From an uncultured bacterium (lineage in GTDB: Bacteria > Calescibacteriota > Calescibacteriia > Calescibacteriales > Calescibacteriaceae): 64,000 bases of DNA. Shown piece by piece: positions 9,199 through 17,827 of the stretch (position 1 is its first letter; each line of letters starts with the position of its first letter). The notes under the pieces were generated by a model. The model worked only from the letters and a program-made list of their open reading frames with translations, had not been told where the DNA came from and ran no database searches. Position numbers and translations under genes: made by a program. The DNA lies in contig CALHPK010000009.1 of NCBI GenBank assembly GCA_938036315.1, positions 62,001-126,000 of the forward strand, in the 5' to 3' direction.

Positions 9199-9252
9199 AC
9201 TCAAAATCTTAAGCAAAGGTTCTTATCTATCAAAAATCCACAAATTTTTATC

Positions 9253-9627
9253 ATGAAGCACAATGTCGGAAAGCTCGGAGAATCAATAGCTAAAGAATAC
9301 CTAAGATCGAAAGGATACAAAATCTTAGAGACAAATTGGAGATACAGGGGAGGAGAAATAGATATAATAGCTATATCGCCAGAAGGAATCCTATCATTCA
9401 TCGAGGTTAAAACAAGGAGAACCGAAGATTTCGGTCTACCAGAAGAAAGTATAGACTACAGGAAAGCGAAAAAAATACTAAGTGGAGCACAACTTTTCCT
9501 GCACGACAAAGGATTTTCAGAATCGCAAATTGAAATAAGCTTTGATGTCATATCTATAACAATCTCCCCAGATGGAAACTTCAACATCAACCATATCAAA
9601 AATGCCTTCTCTGAATCTGACATCTGA
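9253..9627 (+). CDS. yraN: YraN/UPF0102-family endonuclease-like protein
   Basis: The 124-residue protein matches the UPF0102 family end to end: GKLGESIAKEYLRSKGYKIL, then NWRYRGGEIDIIAI with the nuclease-fold Glu and Asp, then FIEVKTRR with the E-x-K of a PD-(D/E)XK-like core. Its function is poorly established. The ATG at 9253 gives the standard family N-terminus; the longer open frame upstream runs antisense through the neighbouring gene and should not be used. It shares a tiny divergent promoter region with the unknown gene to its left. Confidence 0.9.
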   Translation: MKHNVGKLGESIAKEYLRSKGYKILETNWRYRGGEIDIIAISPEGILSFIEVKTRRTEDFGLPEESIDYRKAKKILSGAQLFLHDKGFSESQIEISFDVISITISPDGNFNINHIKNAFSESDI

Positions 9628-9690
9628 CATAAAATACTTTCAATAACTGTAAAACAGGAAAAATAAAACAAATTAAGATAAATTGATCTG

Positions 9691-10257
9691 ATGGTAAGCC
9701 AGCTAAAAATAACCTCCGCTTTTAAAGAGTGGAACTCGGTGGTTGAAGCCTTAGGGCACGGAGAACAAATTATTATCTTGAGAAAAGGCGGAATAATCGA
9801 AGATGAAGGATATTTTTACCCAAAAGAGAAGCATTTTTTGCTTTTCCCGACACAAACTCATGAGAGGAAAGAACTTCTCAAAAAGGTTTATCCGAACGAA
9901 AGTGTAATCGATGGAAGTGTGCTTATAAAATACTGGGCTGAAACTAAATGGGCAGGACAGATATTCAGTGAAGCAGAAATCAAAGCACTTGACCCATATC
10001 ACATATGGAAAGAGGAGGTAGTACTTGAGAGATTCCACAGATGGAACGAGGATAAGGTATGGTGCCTGGTGGTCAGAGTTTACAAGTTTAAAAACCCTAT
10101 CAGAATAGAACTAATTCCAGATTACGCCGGATGTAAATCTTGGATAAACATAATAGAAGAAGTTCCAGTAAGAGATTCTGAACCAGTAATTGGAGATTCA
10201 GAATTTGAAAAGAATTTCAACAATATATCTAAAATCTGCAGATTTATACCTTTGTAG
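9691..10257 (+). CDS. DUF1802 family protein
   Basis: This 188-residue protein has the family hallmarks: FKEWNSVVEALGHGEQIIILRKGGI at the start, then YFYPKEKHFLLFPTQTHER, and a mid-protein WAETKWAGQIFSEAEIKAL. DUF1802 has no established function; it is a small soluble domain found mainly in cyanobacteria, Deinococcus and delta-proteobacteria. It lies 63 nt after yraN on the same strand. Its last 14 nt overlap the 3' end of the convergent CDP-alcohol phosphatidyltransferase gene. Confidence 0.8.
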   Translation: MVSQLKITSAFKEWNSVVEALGHGEQIIILRKGGIIEDEGYFYPKEKHFLLFPTQTHERKELLKKVYPNESVIDGSVLIKYWAETKWAGQIFSEAEIKALDPYHIWKEEVVLERFHRWNEDKVWCLVVRVYKFKNPIRIELIPDYAGCKSWINIIEEVPVRDSEPVIGDSEFEKNFNNISKICRFIPL

Positions 10258-10786
10258 TAGATCTAATATTTTTCAGATATTGAGAAATGTACTGAGCTCC
10301 ACTCACCACCGCTAGTATGAATGCCACAAGTAAAGATACATCTCCCAGAAAGCTTGCAGAAATTCCGAAGTACTCGTCACGAAGTATATAAGAACCAACC
10401 GCAAAATTTTCTGCAAATGTTTTCAATTTAGCTGAAAATGAACTTGGAATGTGAAACGAATGCCTCTCAGCGGATATGCGTAACCCAAGTACCACAATTT
10501 CTCTTATGACTATAACAATAGATGGAATGAGAGGTACGTCTTGCAATTTCATAAGTGTAATCAGAGTTGGTATAAAAAGAACTTTATCCGCAAGTGGATC
10601 AAAGATATCACCATCTAAAGATTTTTCCTTTGATCTTCTCGATAATAAGCCATCTATGATATCGGTTAGTGCGAAAGCTACATACAGAAAAAAGATGAAA
10701 ACTCTGCTAAATCCAGAAATCATAAGGACAGGCACAATGCATCCCCCAAATCCTCTCAGTATTGTAAAAAAATTCTCAACTTTCAT
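10244..10786 (-). CDS. pgsA: CDP-alcohol phosphatidyltransferase, PgsA-like (phosphatidylglycerophosphate synthase)
   Basis: This integral membrane enzyme transfers a phosphatidyl group from CDP-diacylglycerol, in PgsA's case to glycerol-3-phosphate. The 180-residue protein has four to five hydrophobic segments and the signature D-G-x2-S-R-x8-G-x3-D-x3-D in DIIDGLLSRR...GDIFDPLADK. The usual Ala before Arg is Ser here. Length and the DPLADK core fit PgsA better than phosphatidylserine synthase. The start (MKVENFFTILRG) is an ATG without a strong Shine-Dalgarno. A second family member lies at 42738-43508, so acceptor alcohols may be divided between them. Confidence 0.85.
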   Translation of the reverse strand: MKVENFFTILRGFGGCIVPVLMISGFSRVFIFFLYVAFALTDIIDGLLSRRSKEKSLDGDIFDPLADKVLFIPTLITLMKLQDVPLIPSIVIVIREIVVLGLRISAERHSFHIPSSFSAKLKTFAENFAVGSYILRDEYFGISASFLGDVSLLVAFILAVVSGAQYISQYLKNIRSTTKV

Positions 10787-10866
10787 CGCAAAGAATGATA
10801 ATTAATTAATGAAAAAAAGATATTCTAAGTAACGGAATTCTGTCAAATTCTATAGTCAGCTTTTAG

Positions 10867-12186
10867 TCAAAGTTCTTTGAAGTCGAAAAATTCTGTGAAT
10901 TCTGGTTTAGGTTTGACAGCTCTCCTTTTCTTTCTTCTCCTGCTACCCCTTTTTGCGTGACTTTCAATCATTCTAGCGAGCTCCATCTCCTCTTTGCTTC
11001 TTCTTTTTCTTCTAACCTTATCTTTGAGCATATCTATTCTGAATGTTTTGGCATACTTAGAAAGGGCGGTTCTTAATTTCTGGAAAGCCCTCTTTTCAAT
11101 CTGTCTTATTCTCTCTTTTGATATTTTGAGCTCATCTGATAATTCCTTTAATGTTTTCGGTCTTAGAGAAAGGTATCTTTGCCTTATAACCTGTTGCTCC
11201 TGAGATGCCAGGGTTAAGAATGCATCAGCAAGTCCTTTGTTTATAAAATCTTTTGAGTCCTCTATTTCCGCTCTTGCTACTGGATCTGAGCTCTCATCAG
11301 CAGTGAGAATATCTGCAAGCTTCAAACTTCCTTCATCATCCTGGGGAGTATCCAAAGATATATCTCGTGACCTGACACGAGCAGACATCAGTTTTATCTT
11401 CTCTTCGTCAACATTAAGTTTCTTTGATTGGTCTTGTATATCCTCCTCCCTGGTCTCATCCCTTATTTTGAATATGTTAGCAAATATTTTTCTTTCATCT
11501 TGAGTTGTTCCCAATTTTATTATTGAGAAGTTGTTAAGGATACAGTTATGTATGAAGGCTCTTATCCAGTATGATGCATAGGATATAAATTTCACACCTT
11601 TTGATGGATCGAATTTTCTTATTGCAAATAATAATCCTATTATTCCTTCTGAGACAAGGTCTTCGATAGGAACTCCCCAATTTCTGTAATCCAGGGCCAT
11701 TTTTATGACGAATCTTAGATTCGCAAGAGCGAGCCTTTTGGCAGCCTCTCTATCTCTGTATTTTCTGAACCTTATTGCCAGCCTTCTTTCCTCTTCAGGA
11801 GACAGAAGCTGGTATTTAGAGACATCCTTTAGCAGAAAAGAAAACGGTGTCTTTACAGAATCTCGGCTACCAGATTTAGAAGTTTCTATCTTCCTAACCG
11901 TCTCCGAAGCTTTCCTTCTCAAACTTGTAAAATCACGAGAAAGTAGCTCATCAAATACCTCATCTGCTATCTTCTCCTCTTCTTTTACCTCTTTTTTCCT
12001 TATATCCTCTATCTTCTTTACATCTCCTACCTTCTTAGATTCTGCCCCGTCAGCCCCCTTCCTTGTATTGCCTACCTTCTCCGCTTCTATACTCTTGACC
12101 TTCATATGTTCCTGCATCTGTGTTTTTTTTCTGCTCTCTGCTCTTTTACGATGAGTTATCTTCTTTTTTCTCTCTTTTTTTACCAT
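10867..12186 (-). CDS. rpoH: RNA polymerase sigma-70 family factor, RpoH (sigma-32)-like, with basic extensions at both ends
   Basis: This 439-residue alternative sigma factor has region 1.2/2.1 (QLLSPEEERRLAIRF), region 2.2-2.4 (LRFVIKMALDYRNWG, PIEDLVSEGIIGLLFAIRKFDP, FISYASYWIRAFIH), the RpoH-box-like KLGTTQDERKIFANI, and region 4.2 (LKELSDELKISKERIRQIEKRA). RpoH proteins direct heat-shock transcription and are usually about 285-320 residues. Here roughly 110 Lys/Glu-rich residues precede the core and about 60 Arg/Lys-rich residues follow region 4.2. Those tails could bind DNA or regulate the factor; this is inference. There is no clear Shine-Dalgarno site. The heat-shock role is inferred from the family. 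Confidence 0.85.
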   Translation of the reverse strand: MVKKERKKKITHRKRAESRKKTQMQEHMKVKSIEAEKVGNTRKGADGAESKKVGDVKKIEDIRKKEVKEEEKIADEVFDELLSRDFTSLRRKASETVRKIETSKSGSRDSVKTPFSFLLKDVSKYQLLSPEEERRLAIRFRKYRDREAAKRLALANLRFVIKMALDYRNWGVPIEDLVSEGIIGLLFAIRKFDPSKGVKFISYASYWIRAFIHNCILNNFSIIKLGTTQDERKIFANIFKIRDETREEDIQDQSKKLNVDEEKIKLMSARVRSRDISLDTPQDDEGSLKLADILTADESSDPVARAEIEDSKDFINKGLADAFLTLASQEQQVIRQRYLSLRPKTLKELSDELKISKERIRQIEKRAFQKLRTALSKYAKTFRIDMLKDKVRRKRRSKEEMELARMIESHAKRGSRRRKKRRAVKPKPEFTEFFDFKEL

Positions 12187-12235
12187 AAATCAAAAAAAAT
12201 TAATTATGCTAACATATTCTTAATACTTATCTATT

Positions 12236-13315
12236 TTAATCGGAAAAATCTTCTCCTTTCTGATTTTCAAAAATTGACATAAATATATAAAGTTCATTGA
12301 TTTTTCCTACACTAACCCTTATAAACTCTGGATAGCCGTACTGCGCCATATCTCTCACAAATACCTTGTTTTTGATAAGTTCGGAATATCTTTTTTTTTG
12401 TTTATCCTGGACAAGGACAAAATTTGCCCAAGAGGGGACAAAGAAAACTCCTATTCTTTTGAAATTCTCCTCAAGAAATCTGATTCCTTCAAGATTGTTC
12501 CGGAGTGTTTTTTCTACGTACTCCTTATCGTCCAGAGCCCCTTCGGCTGCGACTATTGCTAAACAATTCACATTGAAAGGAGGCTTAAATTCCTTCTCGA
12601 TCTCATCAGAAAAATTACTTATAAGATACCCAAGACGGAGCCCTGCAAGTCCGTAGACCTTCGAAAAAGTACGGGTAACAAAAACAGAGTCCGATCTCTT
12701 GATATGAAGAGCACTTCTGTAATCATCACCACGCCAATCTTTACCGTTTAGAGAGAATGAAAACTCAAAATAGGCTTCATCCGAAATAACAAAGACCCCA
12801 TCTGGAATCATATCCAAAAAACTCTTGTAATCATCCTTTGGTATTATTTTTCCAGTGGGATTTATAGGGTGAGACAAACACAAAACTGCCGGCCTTTCCC
12901 TCTTTAGTGTCCTCAGAAGCTCCTCTAAATCGTAACCGAAGTTACTAAGAGGAACTTTGACAACCCCAAGCCCAAGATACCTTGCGCAAAATTCATAAAA
13001 TGCAAAAGTGCCTTCTCCAACTATAATTTTCAGATCTCTCCCGAGCTTCCTCATTGCAAATTTGAAAACAAACTCAATCACTTCATCTGAACCATTTCCT
13101 AAAACTATGTTTTTCTCCTCAATATCAATACCCTCTTTAGATAGCTTTTCCACAATCTTTCTCTTGACCGAATCGTAGTATCTCGAATAGAGATTTACCT
13201 TCATGATATTTTCCTTAATCGCTTCTATAGCTTTATCTGGAGGACCAAACGGGTTAACATTTGAATTGAGGAAAATTCCCTCTCCCCCGTAAGACTCAGC
13301 ATAAGGATACACCAT
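12236..13315 (-). CDS. hisC: Histidinol-phosphate aminotransferase-like (class I/II aminotransferase)
   Basis: This 359-residue PLP enzyme fits HisC: LNSNVNPFGPPDKAIEAI at the N-terminus, VLGNGSDEVIEFVF, CLSHPINPTGKII, ISDEAYFEF, and the PLP lysine K219 in TFSKVYGLAGLRLGY. HisC converts imidazole-acetol phosphate to histidinol phosphate using glutamate; related enzymes act on aromatic amino acids or threonine-phosphate. No other his gene is nearby, so substrate assignment rests on similarity. It is followed at a distance of 49 nt by rpoH on the same strand. Upstream lies the 11-bp palindrome at 13350. Confidence 0.85.
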   Translation of the reverse strand: MVYPYAESYGGEGIFLNSNVNPFGPPDKAIEAIKENIMKVNLYSRYYDSVKRKIVEKLSKEGIDIEEKNIVLGNGSDEVIEFVFKFAMRKLGRDLKIIVGEGTFAFYEFCARYLGLGVVKVPLSNFGYDLEELLRTLKRERPAVLCLSHPINPTGKIIPKDDYKSFLDMIPDGVFVISDEAYFEFSFSLNGKDWRGDDYRSALHIKRSDSVFVTRTFSKVYGLAGLRLGYLISNFSDEIEKEFKPPFNVNCLAIVAAEGALDDKEYVEKTLRNNLEGIRFLEENFKRIGVFFVPSWANFVLVQDKQKKRYSELIKNKVFVRDMAQYGYPEFIRVSVGKINELYIFMSIFENQKGEDFSD

Positions 13316-13349
13316 ATCAGATAAGTTTTATTTTTCTATTTTACAAAAA

Positions 13350-13360
13350 TGAATCATTCA
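13350..13360. promoter_or_regulatory. 11-bp palindrome TGAATCATTCA, candidate operator between hisC and atpZ-like gene
   Basis: TGAAT-C-ATTCA is a perfect palindrome with a one-base centre. It lies in the short gap between the divergently transcribed hisC and the AtpZ-like gene. The same sequence recurs in tandem at 32044-32064 in another divergent intergenic region. A shared dimeric regulator is plausible; no regulator can be named from sequence. Confidence 0.4.
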
Positions 13361-13394
13361 ATTGATTTCAAAATCTAAATCACAAAACGCTAAA

Positions 13395-13640
13395 ATGTAT
13401 TTAAACTCTATGAAGAAATCCACAGAAGATTTTTTCATACTTTTGGCGGTAGGGTTCGAATTCATTGGCATTGTAGTTGGAGGAGCTTTCGGAGGATACC
13501 TTGTAGGAAAATTTCTCAACATCAGAATGGGAGTCGGCGAAGCAGTAGGAACATTAATAGGACTTATAATCGCCACTCTCATAACAGCAAAAATCCTCAC
13601 CTTCTACCTAAAAAAGACCAAAAATAAGCGTAAAATATAG
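13395..13640 (+). CDS. atpZ: AtpZ/AtpI-family small membrane protein
   Basis: This protein of about 81 residues has two transmembrane helices (FFILLAVGFEFIGIVVGGAFGGYLVG and GEAVGTLIGLIIATLITAKIL) separated by a short loop (KFLNIRMGVG), the layout of the AtpZ/AtpI family that helps assemble or supply magnesium to F-type ATP synthase. Usually it opens an atp operon; here no ATP synthase gene is near, and the next gene is convergent 3 nt away. The start is uncertain: ATG at 13395 or 13410 (MKKSTEDFF) are the best choices, with a TTG at 13362 possible. Confidence 0.7.
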   Translation: MYLNSMKKSTEDFFILLAVGFEFIGIVVGGAFGGYLVGKFLNIRMGVGEAVGTLIGLIIATLITAKILTFYLKKTKNKRKI

Positions 13641-13643
13641 AAC

Positions 13644-14570
13644 TTACATAGCGCTTGAAATATACTTAAAAATCGGTATATAAAACAGAACAACAATCAA
13701 AATTATTATCCCTCCTGTTATAACAAAAAATAGAGGCTCAACCGCCTTCCTTAACAGTTCATAGGTAGATCTTGCTCTTTCTTCAAAAACTTGAGATATA
13801 TCTCTGAGAGCTTCCGACAATCTCCCAACTTCATAAGCCTTCTTCAGCTCATCCCTGAAATCCGGTAGAAACGCAAAATTCAACTCAATACCCCTCATAA
13901 CAGCTGAAGCTACATTTATAACTTCACTTTTTAATTTTCTATCATTGATCAAGGGTGAAACCAAGAGCAAAGCCTGCACAATTTCTATTCCATTCTCAAG
14001 ACACAAAGCTAAAGATCTCAACAATATCTGAATCTCATAATATCTCAAAAGCGGGTTACCCATATGAAAAGCAATAAAAATAGGAGATAGGACCACTACA
14101 ACAAAAATCAGAACTGAAAAGAATATATTACCCCTCAACATATTTGAAACCTTCACTATGGCAACCAGCCCAACACTATCTTCTTGAATACCTAAGTCAG
14201 AAATTAGCTCAAGCAGTTGAGGAACAACATAAGTAAGAATTACAAAGACAATACTCACCGAGAGAACAAAAGTCAGATAAGGGAAAACAAAAGCCCATCT
14301 GATATCTGCCCTGAATCTTCTGATCTTTTCAAATACGTCAATGACATCCTTAATTGAATCTTTGAGCCTTCCAGTCTCTTCCCCAATTTTTATATTCTGA
14401 ACCACAAACTCTGGTAATCCTTCATATTTCAGAGCTGTGGACAGAGGCATTCCTCTTCTGAGATACTCGGAGATATCACCTCCAACTTTTTCAGCTATCG
14501 AACTAAGTGTAAACCCTGCAGAAAGATACGTGTAAATACTTTTGAGTAACCTTAGCTCTCTGTCCTTCAT
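13644..14570 (-). CDS. Type II secretion/type IV pilus inner-membrane platform protein, GspF/PilC family
   Basis: This 308-residue protein has the paired T2SSF domain pattern: a cytoplasmic helical bundle with GEETGRLKDSIKDVIDVFEKI, a membrane helix (FPYLTFVLSVSIVFVILTYVVP), a second bundle (GIEIVQALLLVSPLI, EVGRLSEALRDISQVFEER), and a final helix (VITGGIIILIVVLFYIPIF). Typical GspF/PilC proteins are about 400 residues, so the first bundle is shortened. Family members form the platform on which the GspE/PilB ATPase acts. No GspE or pseudopilin gene is adjacent. A GspN-like gene 2.4 kb away suggests dispersed type II secretion genes. Confidence 0.85.
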   Translation of the reverse strand: MKDRELRLLKSIYTYLSAGFTLSSIAEKVGGDISEYLRRGMPLSTALKYEGLPEFVVQNIKIGEETGRLKDSIKDVIDVFEKIRRFRADIRWAFVFPYLTFVLSVSIVFVILTYVVPQLLELISDLGIQEDSVGLVAIVKVSNMLRGNIFFSVLIFVVVVLSPIFIAFHMGNPLLRYYEIQILLRSLALCLENGIEIVQALLLVSPLINDRKLKSEVINVASAVMRGIELNFAFLPDFRDELKKAYEVGRLSEALRDISQVFEERARSTYELLRKAVEPLFFVITGGIIILIVVLFYIPIFKYISSAM

Positions 14571-14640
14571 CTCACATAGGACTATCTCATATTTTTTATT
14601 TTATCACTTTTTTACTTTTTTTATTTATCTTACGATAGGG

Positions 14641-15984
14641 ATGAAACTATTTGGAACTGACGGAATAAGGTTTTTAGTTGATAGGGGACAGGAAGTACCC
14701 AACGATGATATTATATATAGCCCTGAGCTTATACTAAAGCTTGCATTAGCATCTGCAGTCGGACTACAAAGGGGGAAATATATGATAGTCCAAGATACAA
14801 GAAAATCATCACACCACATATCTATGATCTTTTCAGGAGTTTTTGCCTCGGCCGGGTCAGAAATACTCACAGGAGGAATCTTACCTACCCCAGCTGCTTC
14901 GATTCTTGTGAAAAAACTTGGTCTTGACGGAGCATTTTCTATCTCGGCATCTCATAACCCCCCGCAGTACAATGGAATAAAATTTTTCCTCAAAGATGGA
15001 TTCAAAGCAGACAGAAAAACAGAAGAAATAATAGAAGAAAAATTCTCTGATATAGAAAAAAATGGGAACTATAGTTCACAAATAGCAAACAAGATTTCCA
15101 GAATCCATAATCTATCTGAAATCGCTTTCTCAACTTATAAAAGCTCAATCCTAAACCTTTTTCCTAAGAACTTTTTAAGAGGACTAAGGATTGTTCTTGA
15201 TTGCTCAAATGGAGCAACATATAAAATAGCTCCAGAGATATTTTATGAGTTGGGTGCCAATATCAAAGCAATAGGAGTAAATCCTGATGGAGAAAACATA
15301 AATCAGGGCATCGGCAGTGAAAATCCAGATACAGCCCTGAAGCAAGAAGGAGACTTCAAAATTATCTTCGATGGGGATGGTGATAGGGTACTGATAGCCG
15401 ATTCAACTGAGCTGTATGATGGGGATCAGATAATCTCTGTCCTTGCAAAGTTTATGAAAGATGAAGGAACACTAAGATGGGGAATTGTTGGAACTATCCT
15501 TTCTAACTTTGCACTTGAGATCTTCTGCAAAGAGCTTGGATTAAACTTTATAAGAGTTGATGTAGGAGACAGAAATATAGCCTATAAAATGAAGGAGCTA
15601 TCTGCAAACTTAGGAGGAGAAGAATCCGGACACATAATACTTATGGATATTGTACCTACAGGTGATGGAATAATTACTGCTTTGAAAACTCTCTATTATA
15701 TTCTGAAATCTGGGAAGGAGCTTAAGGCTCTTGCAATAAAAAAGTTCTATCAAGCAAAAGCAAAAGTTTCCATCTCAAAAAGATTAGATCTGAATTCTGA
15801 TATCTTCTTGCAGGTTCACAAAATATCCAAAGAAATAGAAAGGGAAAATGGACGGGCAGTTATAAGATACTCTGGCACCGAACCAGTCTTGCGAATTATG
15901 GTTGAGCATCAAGATAAAGAAAAAGCCGAAAAATACAAAAATATATTGGAAGAAGAAATCAGAAAAATTTTTCTATCCCACTAG
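14641..15984 (+). CDS. glmM: Phosphoglucosamine mutase
   Basis: It converts glucosamine-6-phosphate to glucosamine-1-phosphate for UDP-GlcNAc, feeding peptidoglycan and lipopolysaccharide. The 447-residue protein starts exactly at the family N-terminus (MKLFGTDGIR). It has the phosphoserine S104 in SISASHNPPQYNGIKFF, the magnesium loop FDGDGDR, GGEESGHI sugar-binding loop, and the phosphate-binding RYSGTEP near the C-terminus. An open frame extends 33 codons upstream toward the divergent GspF-like gene, but the ATG at 14641 is the homologous start. It is probably monocistronic. Confidence 0.95.
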   Translation: MKLFGTDGIRFLVDRGQEVPNDDIIYSPELILKLALASAVGLQRGKYMIVQDTRKSSHHISMIFSGVFASAGSEILTGGILPTPAASILVKKLGLDGAFSISASHNPPQYNGIKFFLKDGFKADRKTEEIIEEKFSDIEKNGNYSSQIANKISRIHNLSEIAFSTYKSSILNLFPKNFLRGLRIVLDCSNGATYKIAPEIFYELGANIKAIGVNPDGENINQGIGSENPDTALKQEGDFKIIFDGDGDRVLIADSTELYDGDQIISVLAKFMKDEGTLRWGIVGTILSNFALEIFCKELGLNFIRVDVGDRNIAYKMKELSANLGGEESGHIILMDIVPTGDGIITALKTLYYILKSGKELKALAIKKFYQAKAKVSISKRLDLNSDIFLQVHKISKEIERENGRAVIRYSGTEPVLRIMVEHQDKEKAEKYKNILEEEIRKIFLSH

Positions 15985-16087
15985 ATTTTCTGGTACAACA
16001 CATAGCAAATAAAGACTTGCCGAATAAATCTTTCTTTCCATTACACCTAATAAATACCGCCCAAGCGATTTGTAAAATTTCTTATGG

Positions 16088-16993
16088 ATGAAGAATGAAA
16101 AAGTAGACACGACATCCTCAAGCGAAGAGATAACAGATGTGACAGATGTCTCATCTAGCGAAAGAAGTAAAGGGATAAACGAAAGAGTACTAATACTTGT
16201 TGTAGAATACCCTCCCGAGCTGGCTGGAAAGGAATTTGAAATAAATTCACCCGGAATTCTCGGGCGTCTCTCATCTACATCAATCCATATTCCCGAAAAT
16301 AGCGTATCAAGAAAACACCTTTTCTTTGACCCAGACCATAAAAATCAGAGGGTATACATAAGAGACCTGAATTCAACCAATGGCACCTATATAAACGGTA
16401 AAAAGATAACCGCAACATACATAGGCCCTGGAGATAAGATCCTTGTCGGAAGAGTTGCCCTGAGACTAGAAGCAAGAACTCTCACAGAGCACAATATAAG
16501 AAAAAGGCTCAGCAAAGATGCAGAAATAGATTCCCTAACCGGAATCTTAAATAGGAGAGCTCTTGAGGCAGAAATAACCAGACTCATAAACAGCCAAACA
16601 AAATTTTGTCTTGTATTCATAGATCTTGATGGATTCAAAAAGGTAAACGACACGTATGGACACAAAAAAGGAGATAGTATCCTCAGAATTTGTGGAGAAG
16701 TTATAAAAAGGAACATAAGAGAAAGTGATATTGCGGGCAGATACGGCGGCGATGAGATAATTCTTATCCTAAAAAACGTCGATTCAAACATAGCTGGTAA
16801 AATTATCGATAGAATAAGAACAAATTTCATCATAGAGTCAAAGAGCAAAGAAGGTATAAATATAGATTTCTCCTATGGAGTAGCAGAATTTCCCAAAGAC
16901 GGACTGAATTTCAGCCAGATTCTGGAGATCGCAGATCATAGATTATATAAGATCAAAGGGAAAAAGTATCCGAACTTAGCTTATCTGGGGTGA
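16088..16993 (+). CDS. FHA domain - GGDEF diguanylate cyclase
   Basis: The 301-residue protein joins an N-terminal FHA domain (about residues 35-135: GRLSSTSIHIP, NSVSRKHLFF, DLNSTNGTYING) to a GGDEF domain (about 145-298). FHA domains bind phosphothreonine; GGDEF domains make cyclic di-GMP. The active loop is RYG-G220-G221-D222-E223-I, with Ile in place of the final Phe, and an inhibitory I-site R-E-S-D lies exactly five residues upstream. So it is probably active and product-inhibited, responding to a phosphorylated partner; no Ser/Thr kinase lies in the window. The N-terminal 30 residues are Ser/Thr/Asp/Glu-rich and may be disordered. It overlaps the convergent gspN by 18 nt. Confidence 0.92.
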   Translation: MKNEKVDTTSSSEEITDVTDVSSSERSKGINERVLILVVEYPPELAGKEFEINSPGILGRLSSTSIHIPENSVSRKHLFFDPDHKNQRVYIRDLNSTNGTYINGKKITATYIGPGDKILVGRVALRLEARTLTEHNIRKRLSKDAEIDSLTGILNRRALEAEITRLINSQTKFCLVFIDLDGFKKVNDTYGHKKGDSILRICGEVIKRNIRESDIAGRYGGDEIILILKNVDSNIAGKIIDRIRTNFIIESKSKEGINIDFSYGVAEFPKDGLNFSQILEIADHRLYKIKGKKYPNLAYLG

Positions 16994-17827
16994 TGATAAC
17001 GTACCCCGAATTCTAAACTTCTGCTTAGGTATGTTTATTATCTTGGTCTTGAGCTCCACCGTAAGATCTAACTGGGAGTTTTGCAGACTTCTTTCAAACC
17101 TTACTGTTCCTGAAATTACACCTTCTACATCACCACCTTCTGATTTGAAGTTCAAAAACCTCAAGAATCCTTGATTTATTAGTGCCTCTACCTTGGTTTT
17201 ACCTAAGCTCAACTCTCCTTCAAAAAAGCTTCCCAGTTTCGCTGAATTCACAATTTCCAAAGTCATCTTCTCTGTGTATAAATTTACCTTCCCAGAAACA
17301 GCTGTTACTCCTTTTTCAAACCCCGATATCTCAATGCTATATCTTATCAACCCCTTTGCTACCACATCAATAAATTGTGAGACATCTTTCAAGTCCACCA
17401 CACCTTCTGACTTCACCTTGGATGGTACAAAACTTCCCGAACTTTTCAGAAAAGATAATTCAGCCTTAACGCTAGAAAGGTGAGTTTTGATTTTGATATA
17501 AAAGGGTATCTCACCAGAAAGCAAGGTAAAAAGTGAAAACAAAGACGGAGATATACTTACCTGATCAAATCTAATTTCTTTGCCATTCATTTTAAGGTCT
17601 AAACTCTGTAGAGCTATGCCGGGGGGAAATAAAAGCTTTACATCATCCACATAAATGTTTCCTGATTTATTTAATAGGTTCTTCACCAGATCTTTTGGGA
17701 AGAAAATATATAGACCACAAATTACCCCGAGCGAAAAGATAGAAAAATATGCTGAGATTTTCTTTACTATACTTACTAAACTTTTTCTTTTCTCTTTATT
17801 TCTATCTCTTTTACTATTATCATTCAT
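16976..17827 (-). CDS. gspN: Type II secretion system protein GspN-like
   Basis: This 283-residue protein has a basic N-terminus and one membrane helix (about 28-48), then a beta-rich periplasmic domain. Features shared with GspN of delta-proteobacteria and Leptospira are LLFPPGIALQSLDL after the anchor, repeated antiparallel strands, EGGDVEGVISGTVRFE, and a final RIRGTLSSPQ. GspN is an accessory inner-membrane protein of type II secretion, resembling AsmA-type repeats. Its start overlaps the lipoprotein stop upstream (TCAT on the plus strand, that is ATGA), so translation is coupled. The rest of the secretion operon is not here. Moderate confidence because the family is divergent. Confidence 0.6.
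   Translation of the reverse strand: MNDNSKRDRNKEKRKSLVSIVKKISAYFSIFSLGVICGLYIFFPKDLVKNLLNKSGNIYVDDVKLLFPPGIALQSLDLKMNGKEIRFDQVSISPSLFSLFTLLSGEIPFYIKIKTHLSSVKAELSFLKSSGSFVPSKVKSEGVVDLKDVSQFIDVVAKGLIRYSIEISGFEKGVTAVSGKVNLYTEKMTLEIVNSAKLGSFFEGELSLGKTKVEALINQGFLRFLNFKSEGGDVEGVISGTVRFERSLQNSQLDLTVELKTKIINIPKQKFRIRGTLSSPQIS

Noticed and set aside
9052-9252. Longer N-terminus for the yraN product
   Set aside because: The extension runs antisense through the neighbouring gene and has no similarity to the UPF0102 family, which starts at 9253.
14542-14640. 33-residue N-terminal extension of glmM
   Set aside because: Overlaps the divergent GspF-like start, and the family begins at MKLFGTDGIR.
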